Source: Anisus vortex
Lineage: Eukaryota > Mollusca > Gastropoda > Planorbidae
DNA: 64,000 nt
Assembly (NCBI GenBank): GCA_949126835.1
Contig: CASBPS010000116.1
Coordinates: 1,116,001-1,180,000 of the forward strand
Direction: 5' to 3'
Under the pieces are notes generated by a model. That model ran no database searches. It worked only from the letters and a program-made list of their open reading frames with translations, and was not told the DNA's origin. Positions within the stretch are counted from its first letter, which is position 1. Each line of letters starts with the position of its first letter. Positions 45,640 through 56,609 of the stretch are shown piece after piece. A program made the position numbers and the translations under genes.

Positions 45640-46330
45640 TAATCAAAGAAGTAAATGCGTACTGATGAGAACAAGATAGTGGCTAAAAAGGTGTTTTTCG
45701 AAAAATACATTTACAATATAAAAACGTTAACAAAATTACTTATGTTTTTATCAAGGCCACACAAGATATATATGTATATGCAATTAAAAATCATTTTGGT
45801 CCAGTAATAACTGAATTAAATCTTTCAGTCCCATTCCCCACTATATATATAGTTTGTAACTAACTTTTTTTTTTTATTATATAAGTTAATAACTAGGTCT
45901 ATGTAACTTCTATAATATAATATATTTATGGGTTTGTAAAAGAACTTTAAATCCCAGAACGAGCAATTATAAAAGTTCACTTATTTTATTTCTTCCAACT
46001 TGGTTTACTATGCATGTAAAATATCATAGTGACGCCGTGATAATTTAGAGTTATTAAAATTTGATTTATGCTAGAAAATATATACAATTTGTAGAATCAA
46101 AGTTCTTACTGTATGTGAGTTTAAACTTTTTCTATCATTCATATTGCTGTCAAACAATTAGTCGATATTCATTTTTGCCACAACAAAAAAAAAGGATGTC
46201 AAATTTGTAATGCTAAAAATAGCTTTGTATTTTTTTATTTCTGATCTTGTTTTAGCTAATAAAATAAAGTTTTGTTTCTTTTTAATGAAAGTTTAAAATT
46301 ATGTTTAGTGGTTGATTTTCATTGACCGTA
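45640..46330 (-). repeat. Repeat X, reverse copy (copy B)
   Basis: Counterpart of 21,120-21,960; GAAGTAAATGCGTACTGATGAGAACAAG, CTTCCAACTTGGTTTACTATGC and AAAGGATGTCAAATTTG are visible. The block between about 45,725 and 45,850 differs from copy A. Confidence 0.8.
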
Positions 46331-46755
46331 GGAGAAAATCCAGTGTATGGCATAACGTCACTTGGAAATGACAGGAAAATTTAGAATGAAGGTCGATACA
46401 TAAATTACGTACACAGTTACATTAGTATTTCTATACCCCCTCCCAGTAGCACTTAGTACATTTTGGACCCCCCCCCCCACCCCGAAGTATTCGTAGAAAT
46501 TAGCTTAGTATGTTATTACACGTTTAAACAGAGATTCTGCGAATAGAGGCGCGAATAAAAATATAGAAAACTTATAACTTGACTCCAGGCACAAACTTTA
46601 GAGTAACTTATGTTAATCTCTCATGTGTGAGTAATGTCTTATTTTAGTTGTTCTCGTTTATAATAAATGTTTCTTCAGCTCGATTTTTATGCCTCATTAA
46701 AACGTAAACACAGCCACGTGTGGAAAGTTTATGTTACATTTAAATTTGACTCTTA

Positions 46756-47355
46756 AGGCTAAGCCACACTATACTCAATAATCACGTTTTGACTGTAATC
46801 ATGTTTCAGCGAATCACTATAATTTGTTTCAGAGCGAATAAGAAATACGCTGTTTCAGAATCAGCCATGTCACACCTAAAGCACTATTGACAGAAAAACA
46901 AAGACGCGCAATTTTATTTTCAAAAGAATCAAGAAAGTGTTGAGAGTGACTGTTCTTGACGCCCTATTTTATGTTCACGACTCATGAATTCTAGCAGTGA
47001 CGACGAAGTAAACTTGGTTTGTCCCACTGCGTCTGTTCTACTTAAAGCAAAAAGAAATCGAAAACGAAAATGGTGGGTTAAACCTTTGATCGAAAGAAGA
47101 AAGATTTATGGAGCTTACAATGTTCTTTTAAGCGAACTGGACGATTTAATAGCAGCCATCTTTGTTTACTTTTTTTAACTAGGCTAATTATCACATGATC
47201 TAATTCCGCTTCTCATTGGCTGACACGCTTGAATCAAGAATCCAAATAATTTTAGAACATGCTCTAAATCTGTGAATCATCGGGAATCACTACTGAAACT
47301 GACTTGTTTCGCGCTATGCCACATTAGAAACGGGGAGAATCATCGTGATTTTTTA
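46756..47355 (+). mobile_element. PIF/Harbinger-type fragment
   Basis: Inserted in copy B after TGACTCTTA, where copy A continues with GCGGCTTATTC. It begins AGGCTAAGCCACACTATAC. A related GCTATGCCACATTAG lies at 47,314 in the same, not inverted, orientation, so a proper right terminus was not found. It carries the transposase N-terminal frame at 46,984. Confidence 0.65.
46984..47178 (+). pseudogene. Harbinger transposase N-terminus, truncated
   Basis: A 64-codon frame from ATG 46,984. Residues 26-51 read RKRKWWVKPLIERRKIYGAY, then NVLLSEL. This is the conserved N-terminal signature of PIF/Harbinger (HARBI1-like) transposases, usually (R/K)RWWVxPxxxxRxxxGAYxxLxxEL, which lies before the catalytic DDE nuclease. 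Here the protein diverges right after SEL and stops at 47,178, so the whole nuclease domain is missing. Non-functional remnant or MITE passenger. Confidence 0.75.
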
Positions 47356-47489
47356 ATTTCAGAAGTGGCCTGCACAGCATTTTATGGGCTATTTCGCATG
47401 CCAATACATATACGCACGCTCTGCGGCCAAGTGTGGCACGCATGTCGTAGGTTGCCGACCACTGCTCTAGGCTCCTTATTCTTATATTT

Positions 47490-48110
47490 ACAATTTTCAA
47501 GCCTTAATTATAAGGCTGTTCAAAAATTACGTTGTAGGATATATATACTTGTACATTATTAAAAGAAGTAAGTGCGTACTAATGAAAACAAGATAGTAGC
47601 AAAAGAGGTGTTTAAAATTTATATTTACAATAAAAAATAGTTTGTTAATTTTAAAACTAGTTTATTAATTTCATTAGCAAAAACTTGTATACTTTTTTTA
47701 TACTAATTTGACGGCAAATTAAAAAGAAAAACAAATAATTAACAAATAAATATCCTTACGACATAAGAAGCCAAATTATCTCCCCTCATTAAATTTTTAA
47801 GTTACTCTAAATTTATACAAATTTAGAAGTAGCTGGAAATGCAAAAGGGCTTTTTTAAATTAACAAATTAGTCTATGTAGTCTCTGTTGTTATCTAATTT
47901 GTACAATGCTTGTTGTTTGCATTGTTTGTTGTAAGGAATTTAAATCACAATAGAAACAATTTTCAGCAACGTGTAAATTTAGTTTTGTTTAAATATAATT
48001 TGATTTGCTGCCAGAACATAAAATTTGATTAATGCAAAGTTTTCACTGTACGTCAGGTTTAACTTTCTCTATTATTCAAATTGTTCCCTCCAACTGCACC
48101 CCGTAAACGT
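47490..48110 (-). repeat. Repeat X, reverse copy (copy B, second)
   Basis: Counterpart of 22,675-23,260 with GCCTTAATTATAAGGCTGTTC, GTGCGTACTAATGAAAACAAG and AAATTATCTCCCCTC near 47,775. Confidence 0.85.
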
Positions 48111-48492
48111 TTTATTTAATATCAGATTTGTTCTTGTTGAATTTTTTTTTCTAGAAGTATTATAGAACGTCGAAACAAGGTCAAAACACGTCTTCAAGAC
48201 GACTATAATACTGACCCTTAAATGTCCTTTTGAGTCCAAGGAAAGGGTGAAGTACTTTTCTCAAACGTTCTGTTGAGATAAATATTTTGATAAAACACTT
48301 GGTGGATGGCGCTGATTTTTTTTGGGTTTTCCTACTTAATGAATGCATAACAATTCTATATGTCCCGTACATTTAAATGAATATAACTGTTTAGACAAGC
48401 TTTTGATTTCGTTGTCCAAATAAATAAACGTATTTGTATATCTGTTGTTGTAGTAAATAATATATTTATCTTTACCAACTTATCTAATCTAG

Positions 48493-48985
48493 TCTTAATT
48501 GATACAAGTACATGAAACAAGTTTTAATTGATACAAGTACATGAAACTAGTTTTAATTGATACAAGTACATGAAACAAGGTTTAATTGATACAAGTACAT
48601 GAAACTAGTTTTAATTGATACAAGTACATGAAACAAGTCTTAATTGATACAAGTACATGAAACAAGTCTTAATTGATACAAGTAAATGAAACTAGTTTTA
48701 ATTGATACAAGTGCATGAAACTAGTTTTAATTGATACAAGTACATGAAACAAGTTTTAATTGATACAAGTGCATGAAACTAGTTATAATTGATACAAGTG
48801 CATGAAACTAGTTTTAATTGATACAAGTGCATGAAACTAGTTATAATTGATACAAGTGCATGAAACTAGTTTTAATTGATACAAGTACATGAAACAAGTC
48901 TTAATTGATACAAGTACATGAAGCAAGTCTTAATTGATACAAGTACATGAAACAAGTCTTAATTGATACAAGTACATGAAACAAG
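48493..48985. repeat. 29 bp minisatellite, 17 units
   Basis: Same unit as the array at 23,677. Here GTGCATG and AACTAG variants are common, giving a different mix of unit types from copy A. Confidence 0.97.
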
Positions 48986-49099
48986 TGTTTAATTATACAT
49001 AAGAGACACTTATCTATCGTTTCTCTCTCCTGAACTACTGCATTAGCTTTCGGTTCATTGTTGCTATAGGCCGATGCATTTTATCTCTTTGCAACGCCG

Positions 49100-49965
49100 G
49101 GAATTGGTCTTGTATTTAAAAAAAAGACTACATAGACTTAGTTTAAGGTATATATAATAGTTTGTTACTCACAAAAAAGCCATAATACATTAACAAGAGA
49201 CTTAAATCTAAATTTTAACATCTGGAGCCATCTTAAAATTAAATAAAGGGAGGTAATAGGCTTTTTTTTATGTCGTAGGGTTTTATTAATCGTTAATGTT
49301 TTATTTTACTACACAATTTGTATTCAAATTTAAAAACAAAATGGATATGCTTATACCAATATTCAAACTTAGAAACAATGCATAAAACAAACCAATAAAT
49401 AAGTAATGTTTTTACATAGTAAATGACATTATCGAAACACGTATTTAGCTACTAGGTTGTTTTCATTAGTACGCATTTACTACTTTTAATAGCTGACATA
49501 TATTTCCCTATTTGTAATTCTTGAACAGCCTCTTATAAAGGCTTAATTATGGTAAAAAAAAAAAGAAAAGCAGTGTCTATAGCAAAAGTGTGCAACAGGC
49601 GGCCAGCGGGCCACAAAACGGCCCGCCAAGTCTTTTAGTGTGGCCTCCGAAGATCTTCTAACGGCATTTTTTTTTTCGTTGCGTTTATAATGCAAATAAA
49701 TTTTCAGACTGAGTGGCCCGTCTAGTTGTATAAAATTTCATATGCGGCCCAAAGCAGAAAAATGTTGCACACTCCACTAACCGCCCTCCACTAACACAAA
49801 ACTTGTCACCGCCTCCCTTCCCCCTCTCACTGCACAGGTTTACGCCGTTAAGAGTCAGATTAAATGTAACTTGAAATTTCCACACATAGCTGTGTGTATG
49901 TTTTTATTGACAAATCTCAAAATGCACTGTGAACCTAAAAATTGATAGTATACCAACATTTCCAG
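49100..49965 (+). repeat. Repeat X, forward copy with MITE
   Basis: Has AAAGGGAGGTAATAGGC near 49,242, GCTACTAGGTTGTTTTCATTAGTACGC, ACGCCGTTAAGAGTCAGATT and ACACATAGCTGTGTGTATG. Interrupted at 49,588-49,772 by a MITE. Confidence 0.8.
49588..49772. mobile_element. Short MITE with GTGTGCAACA inverted ends
   Basis: GTGTGCAACA at the left and TGTTGCACAC at the right are perfect inverted 10-mers. GGCCxGC-rich blocks (GCGGCCAGCGGGCC, GCGGCCC) lie inside both ends. It is absent from the other repeat X copies. Target duplication not resolved. Probably hAT type. Confidence 0.65.
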
Positions 49966-50304
49966 TCATATCCGTTCATTTACTGACAAACCATGTATGA
50001 GTACTGCGTTACTGGTTGTTCGGTGAGTAAGAAAAGATGTAAGGGAATATATTTTATTACATTCCCACTTGCTACATAACAACAATATATTACAATGGTC
50101 AGATGAACATAACTATAATAACACTTTCGTATCCCATATGGCAGAAAAAAAACAACATATCTCAGTACTCTTTCTTCCCGATTGGCACCTGGCATGCAAT
50201 AGGTTATCTGGACAAACTAAGAAATCTATTAACTTAACATCATTTAAAACATTATGATAATCGAATTGGAAGACACTCCAATCCTCAAACCGAGGATAAG
50301 CGTA

Positions 50305-51262
50305 AGTAAAAAAAAGTACCCGTCAGACCGAGTTGATCCGTGAATCACTGTAAATTTGGCAACGTTATTTTCGTCAACGGTATTTTCGGCAAGATAATTT
50401 TGGCAAAGGTAAATTTGGAAAAGGTAATTTCGGCAAAACTATTAAAGCGGTAATATTGGCAACGGTAAATTTGGCAAACTTAACATATCCACTGTCCTAC
50501 GTAATATCGTAGGGGAGACAAACGTATGCTTTGATGCGTAAAGTTAGTTTCGATACCTTACACACATAGGCCTACCTTTACATTTGCCGAGGCGTAACTT
50601 TAGGGGGGGGGGGAAAGAAACGCCGGGGCTGGGGAAGGGGTACATTTCGCGCCTGCTTAAAATTGTTGTCTTTGATCATTAGATGACGTTAAATTAAATA
50701 ACGTGCCAAAGTGCTCCTTAATGTTATCATGCTCTTTTCACCCTTTTGGTGGTCTTTCATGTACCATTTAAAAATACTCTGTGTGCCAAGTATGGCACGC
50801 ATTGCATAGGTTGCCTATCCATGGACTAGAGTGTAGTCTAGCCAATACTTTTAGTAAAAACAGTGGATATTATATGATTGCCAATTTTACCGTTGCCAAT
50901 TTTACCGCTTTGCGTGTTTTGCCGAATTAACCTATTCCGAAATTACCTTTGCCAAAATCCCCTTGCCTAAAATACCGGTTCCGAATTAACCATTGCCAAA
51001 TTTACCGAGCACTTGATCCGTAGGTCCGATGAAGCAGCGTTCACCAATTTCTGTAGGCCACGGCATACTAGGTGATTGTGTGTCCAGAACTATGCACAAC
51101 CGCCTTTACTTTACCCCAACTAAGTTCAGGTACCCATCAGAGCTGGGTAGACTCAGGGACACCCTCAAGACCCTGAAAAGCATCCTAGCTTGCACCAGGA
51201 TTCGAACCCGGGACCTTTGGCTCGCCAGTCCAACGCGCTGCCGCTCGGCTACCATGCCCCAT
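50305..51262 (-). repeat. tRNA-derived SINE, best preserved copy, split
   Basis: On the minus strand the head reads GGGGCATGGTAGCCGAGCGG, with box A TAGCCGAGCGG (51,241-51,251) and box B GGTTCGAATCC (51,198-51,208). These are RNA polymerase III promoter elements of a tRNA-like gene. The body follows (complement of GGGTAGACTCAGGG, CCGCCTTTACTTTACCCC, GGCCACGGCATAC), and the 3' end has a T-run/A-tail at 50,308-50,316. It resembles mollusc SINEs with a conserved central domain; the family name is not assigned. A 671 bp element interrupts it. Confidence 0.88.
50342..51012. mobile_element. Long-TIR element with 9 bp target duplication (MULE-like?)
   Basis: The perfect 9 bp duplication TTGATCCGT (50,333-50,341 and 51,013-51,021) lies inside the SINE. 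Both ends carry about 110-130 bp of degenerate GGCAAxGGTAAATTT/TTCGGCAA sub-repeats in inverted orientation, starting CACTGTAAATTTGGCAACGG on the left and CTCGGTAAATTTGGCAATGG on the other strand. The interior includes a hAT-like fragment (50,760-50,825) and a G run at 50,604. A 9 bp duplication with long repetitive TIRs suggests a Mutator-like element; no transposase is present. Confidence 0.78.
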
Positions 51263-51271
51263 GTAGGACGC

Positions 51272-51700
51272 AATTATCTTCAGTAGACAAGGAGCGTGTG
51301 TAGCTTATAAAATTATCTTCAGTAAACAAGGAGCGTGTGTAGCTTATAAAATTATCTTCAGTAGACAAGGAGCGTGTGTAGCTTATAAAATTATCTTCGG
51401 TAGACAAGGAGCGTGTGTAGCTTATAAAATTATCTTCAGTAGACAAGGAGCGTGTGTAGCTTATAAAATTATCTTCAGTAAACAAGGAGCGTGTATAGCT
51501 TATAAAATTATCTTCAGTAGACAAGGAGCGTGTGTAGCTTATAAAGTTATCTTCAGTAGACAAGGAGCTTGTGTAGCTTATAAAATTATCTTCAGTAGAC
51601 AAGGAGCGTGTGTAGCTTATAAAATTATCTTTAGTAGACACGGAGCGTGTGTAGCTTATACAATTATCTTCAGTAGACAAGGAGCGTGTGTAGCTTATAA
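51272..51700. repeat. 39 bp tandem repeat, 11 units
   Basis: Units start AATTATCTTCAGTAGACAAGG every 39 bp from 51,272. The unit is a piece of the LINE family 2 tail, single-copy at about 310-345 and 31,030-31,070. Because 39 is a multiple of three, one minus-strand frame (51,249-51,680) stays open as a 13-residue repeat; I do not regard it as a gene. Confidence 0.96.
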
Positions 51701-51838
51701 AATTCTCTTGTAAGCGAACATCGAGTTAGTATAGTCCTGATTGTTTTTGTTAATAATTTGAATATGCATTTGGACAATGTCATTAAAAAAAAACAACTGT
51801 AAACATATTCAAGATAAAAAACTTAAACTACATTGTTC

Positions 51839-52050
51839 ATTTACATATAGTCATCCATAGTAGTATGTATTTTGTTGAATGAAAGCAGATATTTACATAT
51901 AGTCATCCATAGTAGTATGTGTTTTGTTGAATGAAAGCATATATTTACATATAGTCATCCATAGTAGTATGTGTTTTGTTGAATGAAAGCAGATATTTAC
52001 ATATAGTCATCCACATTAGTATTTGTTTTGTTGAATGAAAGCAGATATTT
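51839..52050. repeat. 52 bp tandem repeat, four units
   Basis: ATTTACATATAGTCATCCA recurs at 51,839, 51,891, 51,943 and 51,995, exactly 52 bp apart. Single-copy in the other two segment Y copies (about 468 and 31,200). Confidence 0.96.
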
Positions 52051-52640
52051 CGCAGCACGCCGTATTTTATCGGTAATAAATACCGCCACCTCCCCCTTTG
52101 TTATTACGTGAGATAAATATAGTATCATTTCTAGTTGGTATGATTTTCTCTCACCACAATAACTTACTAGACATGTTGATCAATAGTGGAACAGCTGATT
52201 TCTTTATTAGTCAACTTATCGAGTTAAACATTACTGTTAAATTATGTATTTCAAACATATATTAATATCTAAACTTTAATTTTTAATAAGTAAATGTTAA
52301 CGAATTCATCCAAGTAGGTTCTTAATGTCCACTTTCGTTTCAACGCCCCCACTCCCAAGAAACCTCAGCAACCCCAACCCCTTCCCATACATCCTTACCA
52401 ACCTCGTTGAGAATCTATTTTCTAAGAGACTTCTACACGAGTCGTCTATTCATTCTACTTCAATCAAATGTTCACAACGGAAAGTTATCGCCCCGCATGG
52501 GGCGGTGAGAATATGTTAGGGGGCGCTGATGTTCCCGGCAGTGGTTGGGGGGCGTTTGAACTTATCTGCTGTCTATTTATTATTTGTTTTATTCTGAAAT
52601 ATAAATTTGCTTTAATTTTAATGAGGTAATCTTTGACTTG

Positions 52641-53530
52641 AAAATAAACTTTTTATGACATAAACAATATTACTTGATTCGTTAATTTATTATTTTTAAT
52701 AAACTTAGGCCTATAACTAATCACCGTAAGTTAAGGATCTAAACTGATCGCCATTTTATATTGATGTCTCTTTAAAATGCTTTCGCTATGTTGAACGCGA
52801 GATCTTATCGTGTTTTCAGAAGGATCTTCCTTTAAAATGCTTTTAATAAAAAAATAACACAAACTAAATACCAAAATATACTTTCTCACTACAGTTTTTA
52901 TTTTAATAGTGTTATTTGTTGTTTTTTTTATATCTTTTAGCAAAACACATTGTAATCATTAATTTCACCGTCATTTTGACGGGCATAACCACTAGTTGTA
53001 AATAATGTTGATGATACCATTTTTGCATTATAATTAACCAGTATGATTACATCATTTTACATTGACTCTTTTAATTTTACTTATTAGGTTACAAAAAGGA
53101 ATTATCGCTTAAATTAAAAACAAAAGCTTAATAACTACTTTAGTAGCCTACAACCAGACAATTGAGAATGCATAATTATTTTTTAAATGTCAACATTTCA
53201 AGTGAACGGATTACAACACTATATATTTAATTGACAACATATAAATGATATAGGCCTTAAGAGGGAAGAATGCTTAAGTGAAACAGTTGTACGATTGTGA
53301 AGTTAAAATGTTACAATGTAATCCTTAGTAACTATTATCTTTACTTATAGGCGGATCAATACTTTCAGTATTGGGAGAAAGGGGCGATAGACAGGGGGAG
53401 GGGAGAATTACTAAGTGTCCCCTCAATCCGGTTAAGGAATCCAGATTTTTTTAGTGAGCGCACCGTATGGCCCATCTCTAAATGTGGACTATGCCCTCAG
53501 GGCTCTCCATTCGTTTCTTTGCAATCTTCA
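52641..53530. other. AT-rich sequence without recognisable genes
   Basis: Nothing recognisable. The 70-codon minus frame at 52,731-52,943 contains a short internal duplication (TCCTTTAAAATGCTTT) but no domain. Confidence 0.45.
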
Positions 53531-53542
53531 AGCCTTAATTCT

Positions 53543-53764
53543 TTTTTTTAAATTTCCGGTAGGAGGCACGGCGGAGTTTGATCTCCTTGCCCCTCCTTTG
53601 GGCCTACTAGGCATCGTATAGTTATGAGAGCCGTAGCTCGGAGGGTGGGGTAACTCAGACCTCCTACACAGTTGTGAAAAATCTAATCGCACAAGGCGGA
53701 GAAGATCTACACATTGTGTGAGGAAGCCAGAGTGATCGAACTTAGCCAAAAGGCCGAGAAGCGA
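53543..53764 (-). mobile_element. Retroposon headed by the 5' end of U2 snRNA
   Basis: On the minus strand it begins TCGCTTCTCGGCCTTTTGGC + TAAG, the first bases of U2 snRNA from nucleotide 2. About 195 bp of unrelated sequence follow, then an A-rich tail (AAATTTAAAAAAA). The perfect 10 bp duplication CCTTAATTCT flanks it (53,533-53,542 and 53,765-53,774). The empty site is visible in related repeat X copies as GCCTTAATTATAAGGCTGTTC (22,684; 47,502; 56,625). It is therefore a genuine LINE-mobilised insertion: either a snRNA-headed SINE or a one-off U2 chimera made by template switching. The 73-codon frame inside looks incidental. Confidence 0.85.
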
Positions 53765-54480
53765 CCTTAATTCTAAGACTGTTCATAAATTTTATTTACA
53801 AACTCTCTAACGGGTACGAGTAAATGCAAACTAATGAAAACAAGATAGTAGCTAAAGAGGTGTTACATATTGATATTTACAATTTATAAATATTAATAAC
53901 AATTTTTTTAAATAATTTAATGTATATTTTTAGAAATATGAGCGACAATCTAAATTTGAACAAAACGGTTTTTAATTTAATGCAAATTAAGAAGTAGATC
54001 TAAACAAATCATGAACAAATAGGATTGCTCTACGACATACAATGGCATATTATCTCCCTTGATTAGATTTTGAATTTACTCTAGATGCCTAAAAAATTAA
54101 GGTAGACGGAAATGTATCGTGACTATAACAAATTAATTAATATGCCATTCACTTAGTCTATGTAATATTTCGTATCTAATGTGCACAATTCAGAACGTTT
54201 GTAGTAAATAATTTAAATTACAAAAGTAACAATTATAACATTTTCCCAATGTTTTCTTCCAACTTGGTTTACTACGCTTGTATAATATCTTAAACCATTT
54301 CCATGGCGACGGCATGTACATTTATGCTTGTTTAAATATAATTTAACTTTATGATATAATATAATCAATATTTTAGTTGTATAATTCTCTCTGTAAGTGT
54401 TTTAACTTTCTCTGTCATTCTACTTGTATTTTCCAACTGCATACCGTAAGCATTGAGAATACTAAATGTAATGGAAAGAA
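53765..54480 (-). repeat. Repeat X, reverse copy
   Basis: AAATGCAAACTAATGAAAACAAGATAGTAGC, ATATTATCTCCCTTG near 54,050 and CTTCCAACTTGGTTTACTACGC are reverse-complement landmarks. Confidence 0.8.
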
Positions 54481-55100
54481 GCAATATAATATACATAATA
54501 ATTATTATTTATATCGTGCAGCGTTTTATTCTAAATGAATAATTCAAAAATTTGATTCATTATATTCTTTTAAAGTTTGCAAAGTCTTTCATCTCTTGTT
54601 ATAATTAAGATATTTAATGTTTCAACATTTCATATAACACCTCTAGATTATGTTTGTTTGTGTTGTGTGAATTTGAAAAAAAAAAGTTTTAGTACGCTTT
54701 ACTTTTACATGGTGACAAGGATAATAAATAAAAGAACGGTAACTATTGTCTATGAGATGTTAACGTTTCGTTTCAGTTGTATCCCTAGTATTTTTCTCAG
54801 TCTTAAAAGTTATGAAGAATGCTGTAGGGTTAAAACCTGACTTGGTAGTTTGGAGTAAACTTTCTAAACTCACAACCAGCATACAATTATGCTAATAGAA
54901 AAAATATACCATATTAATGAAAAGTGTACAATAACATTTGAAAATTTTTAATTTAGTATAAGTGTTACTTATAAACAGGGGCGAAGCCACGAGGGCAGGT
55001 GGGGGGGGGGGTTCAAAGTTTCGACTAAAAAAAAAAATTAAATTAAATATGTACTATCTTTGCGAAAATAATGATCTATGTTTGTCACGCGAGAGTTTCG
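54481..55100. other. Mixed repeat remnants
   Basis: Includes CTCAGTCTTAAAAGTTATGAAGAA and GTAGTTTGGAGTAAAC, which match 20,970-21,050 and 45,465-45,540. A hAT-like end AGGGGCGAAGCCACGAGGG with a G run lies at 54,976. The 87-codon frame at 54,577 has no motif. Confidence 0.45.
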
Positions 55101-55117
55101 CCCACTCTTGAAATCTA

Positions 55118-55175
55118 GTCTTAATTGATACAAGTACATGAAACACGTTTTTAATTTATACATAAGAGACACTTA
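55118..55175. repeat. Single unit of the 29 bp minisatellite with its right flank
   Basis: TCTTAATTGATACAAGTAC + ATGAAACACG, followed by the same flank as the big arrays (TTTATACATAAGAGACACTTATCTACCG). Unamplified allele of the repeat. Confidence 0.85.
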
Positions 55176-55689
55176 TCTACCGTTTCTCTCACCTGAAGTA
55201 CTTCATTTATAATGTTGACTTTGATTTTAGAGCAGACCATTTATCGAATTCAGTTTATACGCTAAAATTTTACTATGTATTTAGTTAATACAATTTTTAA
55301 TCTATTATACGGTTGGGCTGTAAAAGTTCTCAATTAAAAATTTAAAAAAGGTATAAATTGAAATATGTTTTTTTTTTGTTGACCAGTAAATTAGTATAAC
55401 TTTATAGTTATCGTGACGTAATATAGAAATAATGGTAACCATATTTTAAGCCATTTTAAGTCGTTAAAGTCTGTGCATACCTAAACATCATACCTAATTT
55501 ACCAAATTTATATGCTAATTTGAAGCTAAATTTCTGGGCTTAAAATTTAAATTCTGATTAAAGACTAATTTCTGTCGCATTTTAAATTCTGCTTAAAGAT
55601 TACTTTCTGTAGTAATTTATAGACTGTTTTAATACGAGTTTTTGTCGAAATATATAATGTGATTTTAAGCTCACAGTCGTCATTGAATG

Positions 55690-56330
55690 CTTTTCTGAAT
55701 GTATATGAAATAAATAGGACTACATAAACTTAGTTGAGTTAATTTATTTAGTTAATATATAATAGTTTGTTAAATATAAAAAAAGTCTTATCTTAGACAT
55801 TACAGACGCTCTTTCTATAGAGAAGATTACTGCGTCCTCTGGTTATCCGTGTTCCGAGTCTAGTCTTGGAAGTGATAATACATTTCAAGCTACATAATGT
55901 AAATTAATACATATTGATTCTCTTCAAAATAAAATCATGGGAGATAATTGGCTTTTTTATGTCGTAAAGTTTGTTAATGATTCCTTTTACTAAACAATTT
56001 GCATTCAAATTTAATTTGAAAATGAATAAGCTAATAACAATATTCAAATTTTAAAAAATACATAAAACAAATTAAAAAATAATTAAAGTTTTTTATATTT
56101 TAAATGAAATTTGTGAAACACTTTTTTTTAGTGAATATGCTGTTTTCATTAGTTTTCATTATTCTTTTCAAATAGTAAACTTAGTTATCTTGTTATCCAT
56201 TTTTTGACCAGCCTAATTATATAGGCTTTAGTTCTGTAAATTACAAAAGAGTAGGCTAGTGTCTAGAAGAAATACATTCTGACTCTCTCCCCCAAAACAC
56301 ACACTAATTGCACTCCATTAACACAAGTAT
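55690..56330 (+). repeat. Repeat X, forward copy with inserted LINE tail
   Basis: ATGGGAGATAATTGGC near 55,938, TTTATGTCGTAAAG and TTTTCATTAG landmarks. At 55,785-55,880 a reverse-strand LINE family 2 tail is embedded (complement GACTAGACTCGGAACACGG, AGAGCGTCTGTAATG). Confidence 0.7.
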
Positions 56331-56479
56331 TCAATTATTCAAAATAATTATTATTAAAATCATTTTTTTTTTAATCCTAAATGTTTATTACTAAAATGTG
56401 TGTTTGTGTTATTGATTACTTGTTAAAGACTAGAGAAACGTTTAGTATTTACATAAGTTTTAGACTAGAAAAACGTTTA

Positions 56480-56595
56480 ATATTTTATGGGCTATTTCGC
56501 GTGCCAATACATATCGCTCTGCGTGCCAAGTGTCGCACGCTCTGCGGCCAGGTGTGACACGCATGTCGTAGGTTGCCGACCACTGCTCTAAGCTT
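56480..56595. repeat. hAT-type MITE remnant
   Basis: GGGCTATTTCGCGTGCCAATACATATCG followed by GTCGTAGGTTGCCGACCACTGCTC, the same half as at 22,545-22,655. Confidence 0.7.
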
Positions 56596-56609
56596 TTTAA
56601 TTCTTATAT

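Larger units (their letters stand above)
29213..49000 (+). repeat. Segmental duplication, copy B
   Basis: Collinear with copy A (12,541-24,560), starting ATGACTTAGGGACCATCATTATATTAC and ending in the 29 bp array. Private to B: the LTR retrotransposon 33,224-41,404, the piggyBac-like element 43,225-44,320, the insert 44,464-45,183, the Harbinger fragment from 46,756, and segment Y (30,725-31,965), which may instead have been lost from A. Confidence 0.88.
49975..52640 (+). repeat. Segment Y, third copy (expanded)
   Basis: Collinear with 1-1200 and 30,725-31,965 but enlarged by a SINE (50,305-51,260) containing a long-TIR element, and by two tandem arrays (39 bp and 52 bp units) made from sequence that is single-copy in the other two. 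It includes a LINE tail at 50,155-50,310 and the GC-rich block at 52,470-52,560. Confidence 0.82.

Noticed and set aside
51190..51262. A functional tRNA gene on the minus strand
   Set aside because: Box A and box B are present, but the sequence continues without a terminator into the SINE body and related copies share the whole unit, so it is a SINE head.
51249..51680. A 143-codon minus-strand frame encoding 13-residue repeats (SLSTEDNFISYTR)
   Set aside because: It exists only because the 39 bp tandem unit is a multiple of three and has no stop in that frame. The unit is LINE tail DNA, single-copy in paralogues.
53528..53749. A 73-codon minus-strand frame inside the U2-headed retroposon
   Set aside because: It runs out through the A-rich tail into the flank; no known domain; a short open frame in a 222 bp retroposon is expected by chance.
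53700..53764. A U2 snRNA gene
   Set aside because: Only the first 24 or so bases match; the Sm site and the rest of U2 are missing, and the block is flanked by a retroposition target duplication.
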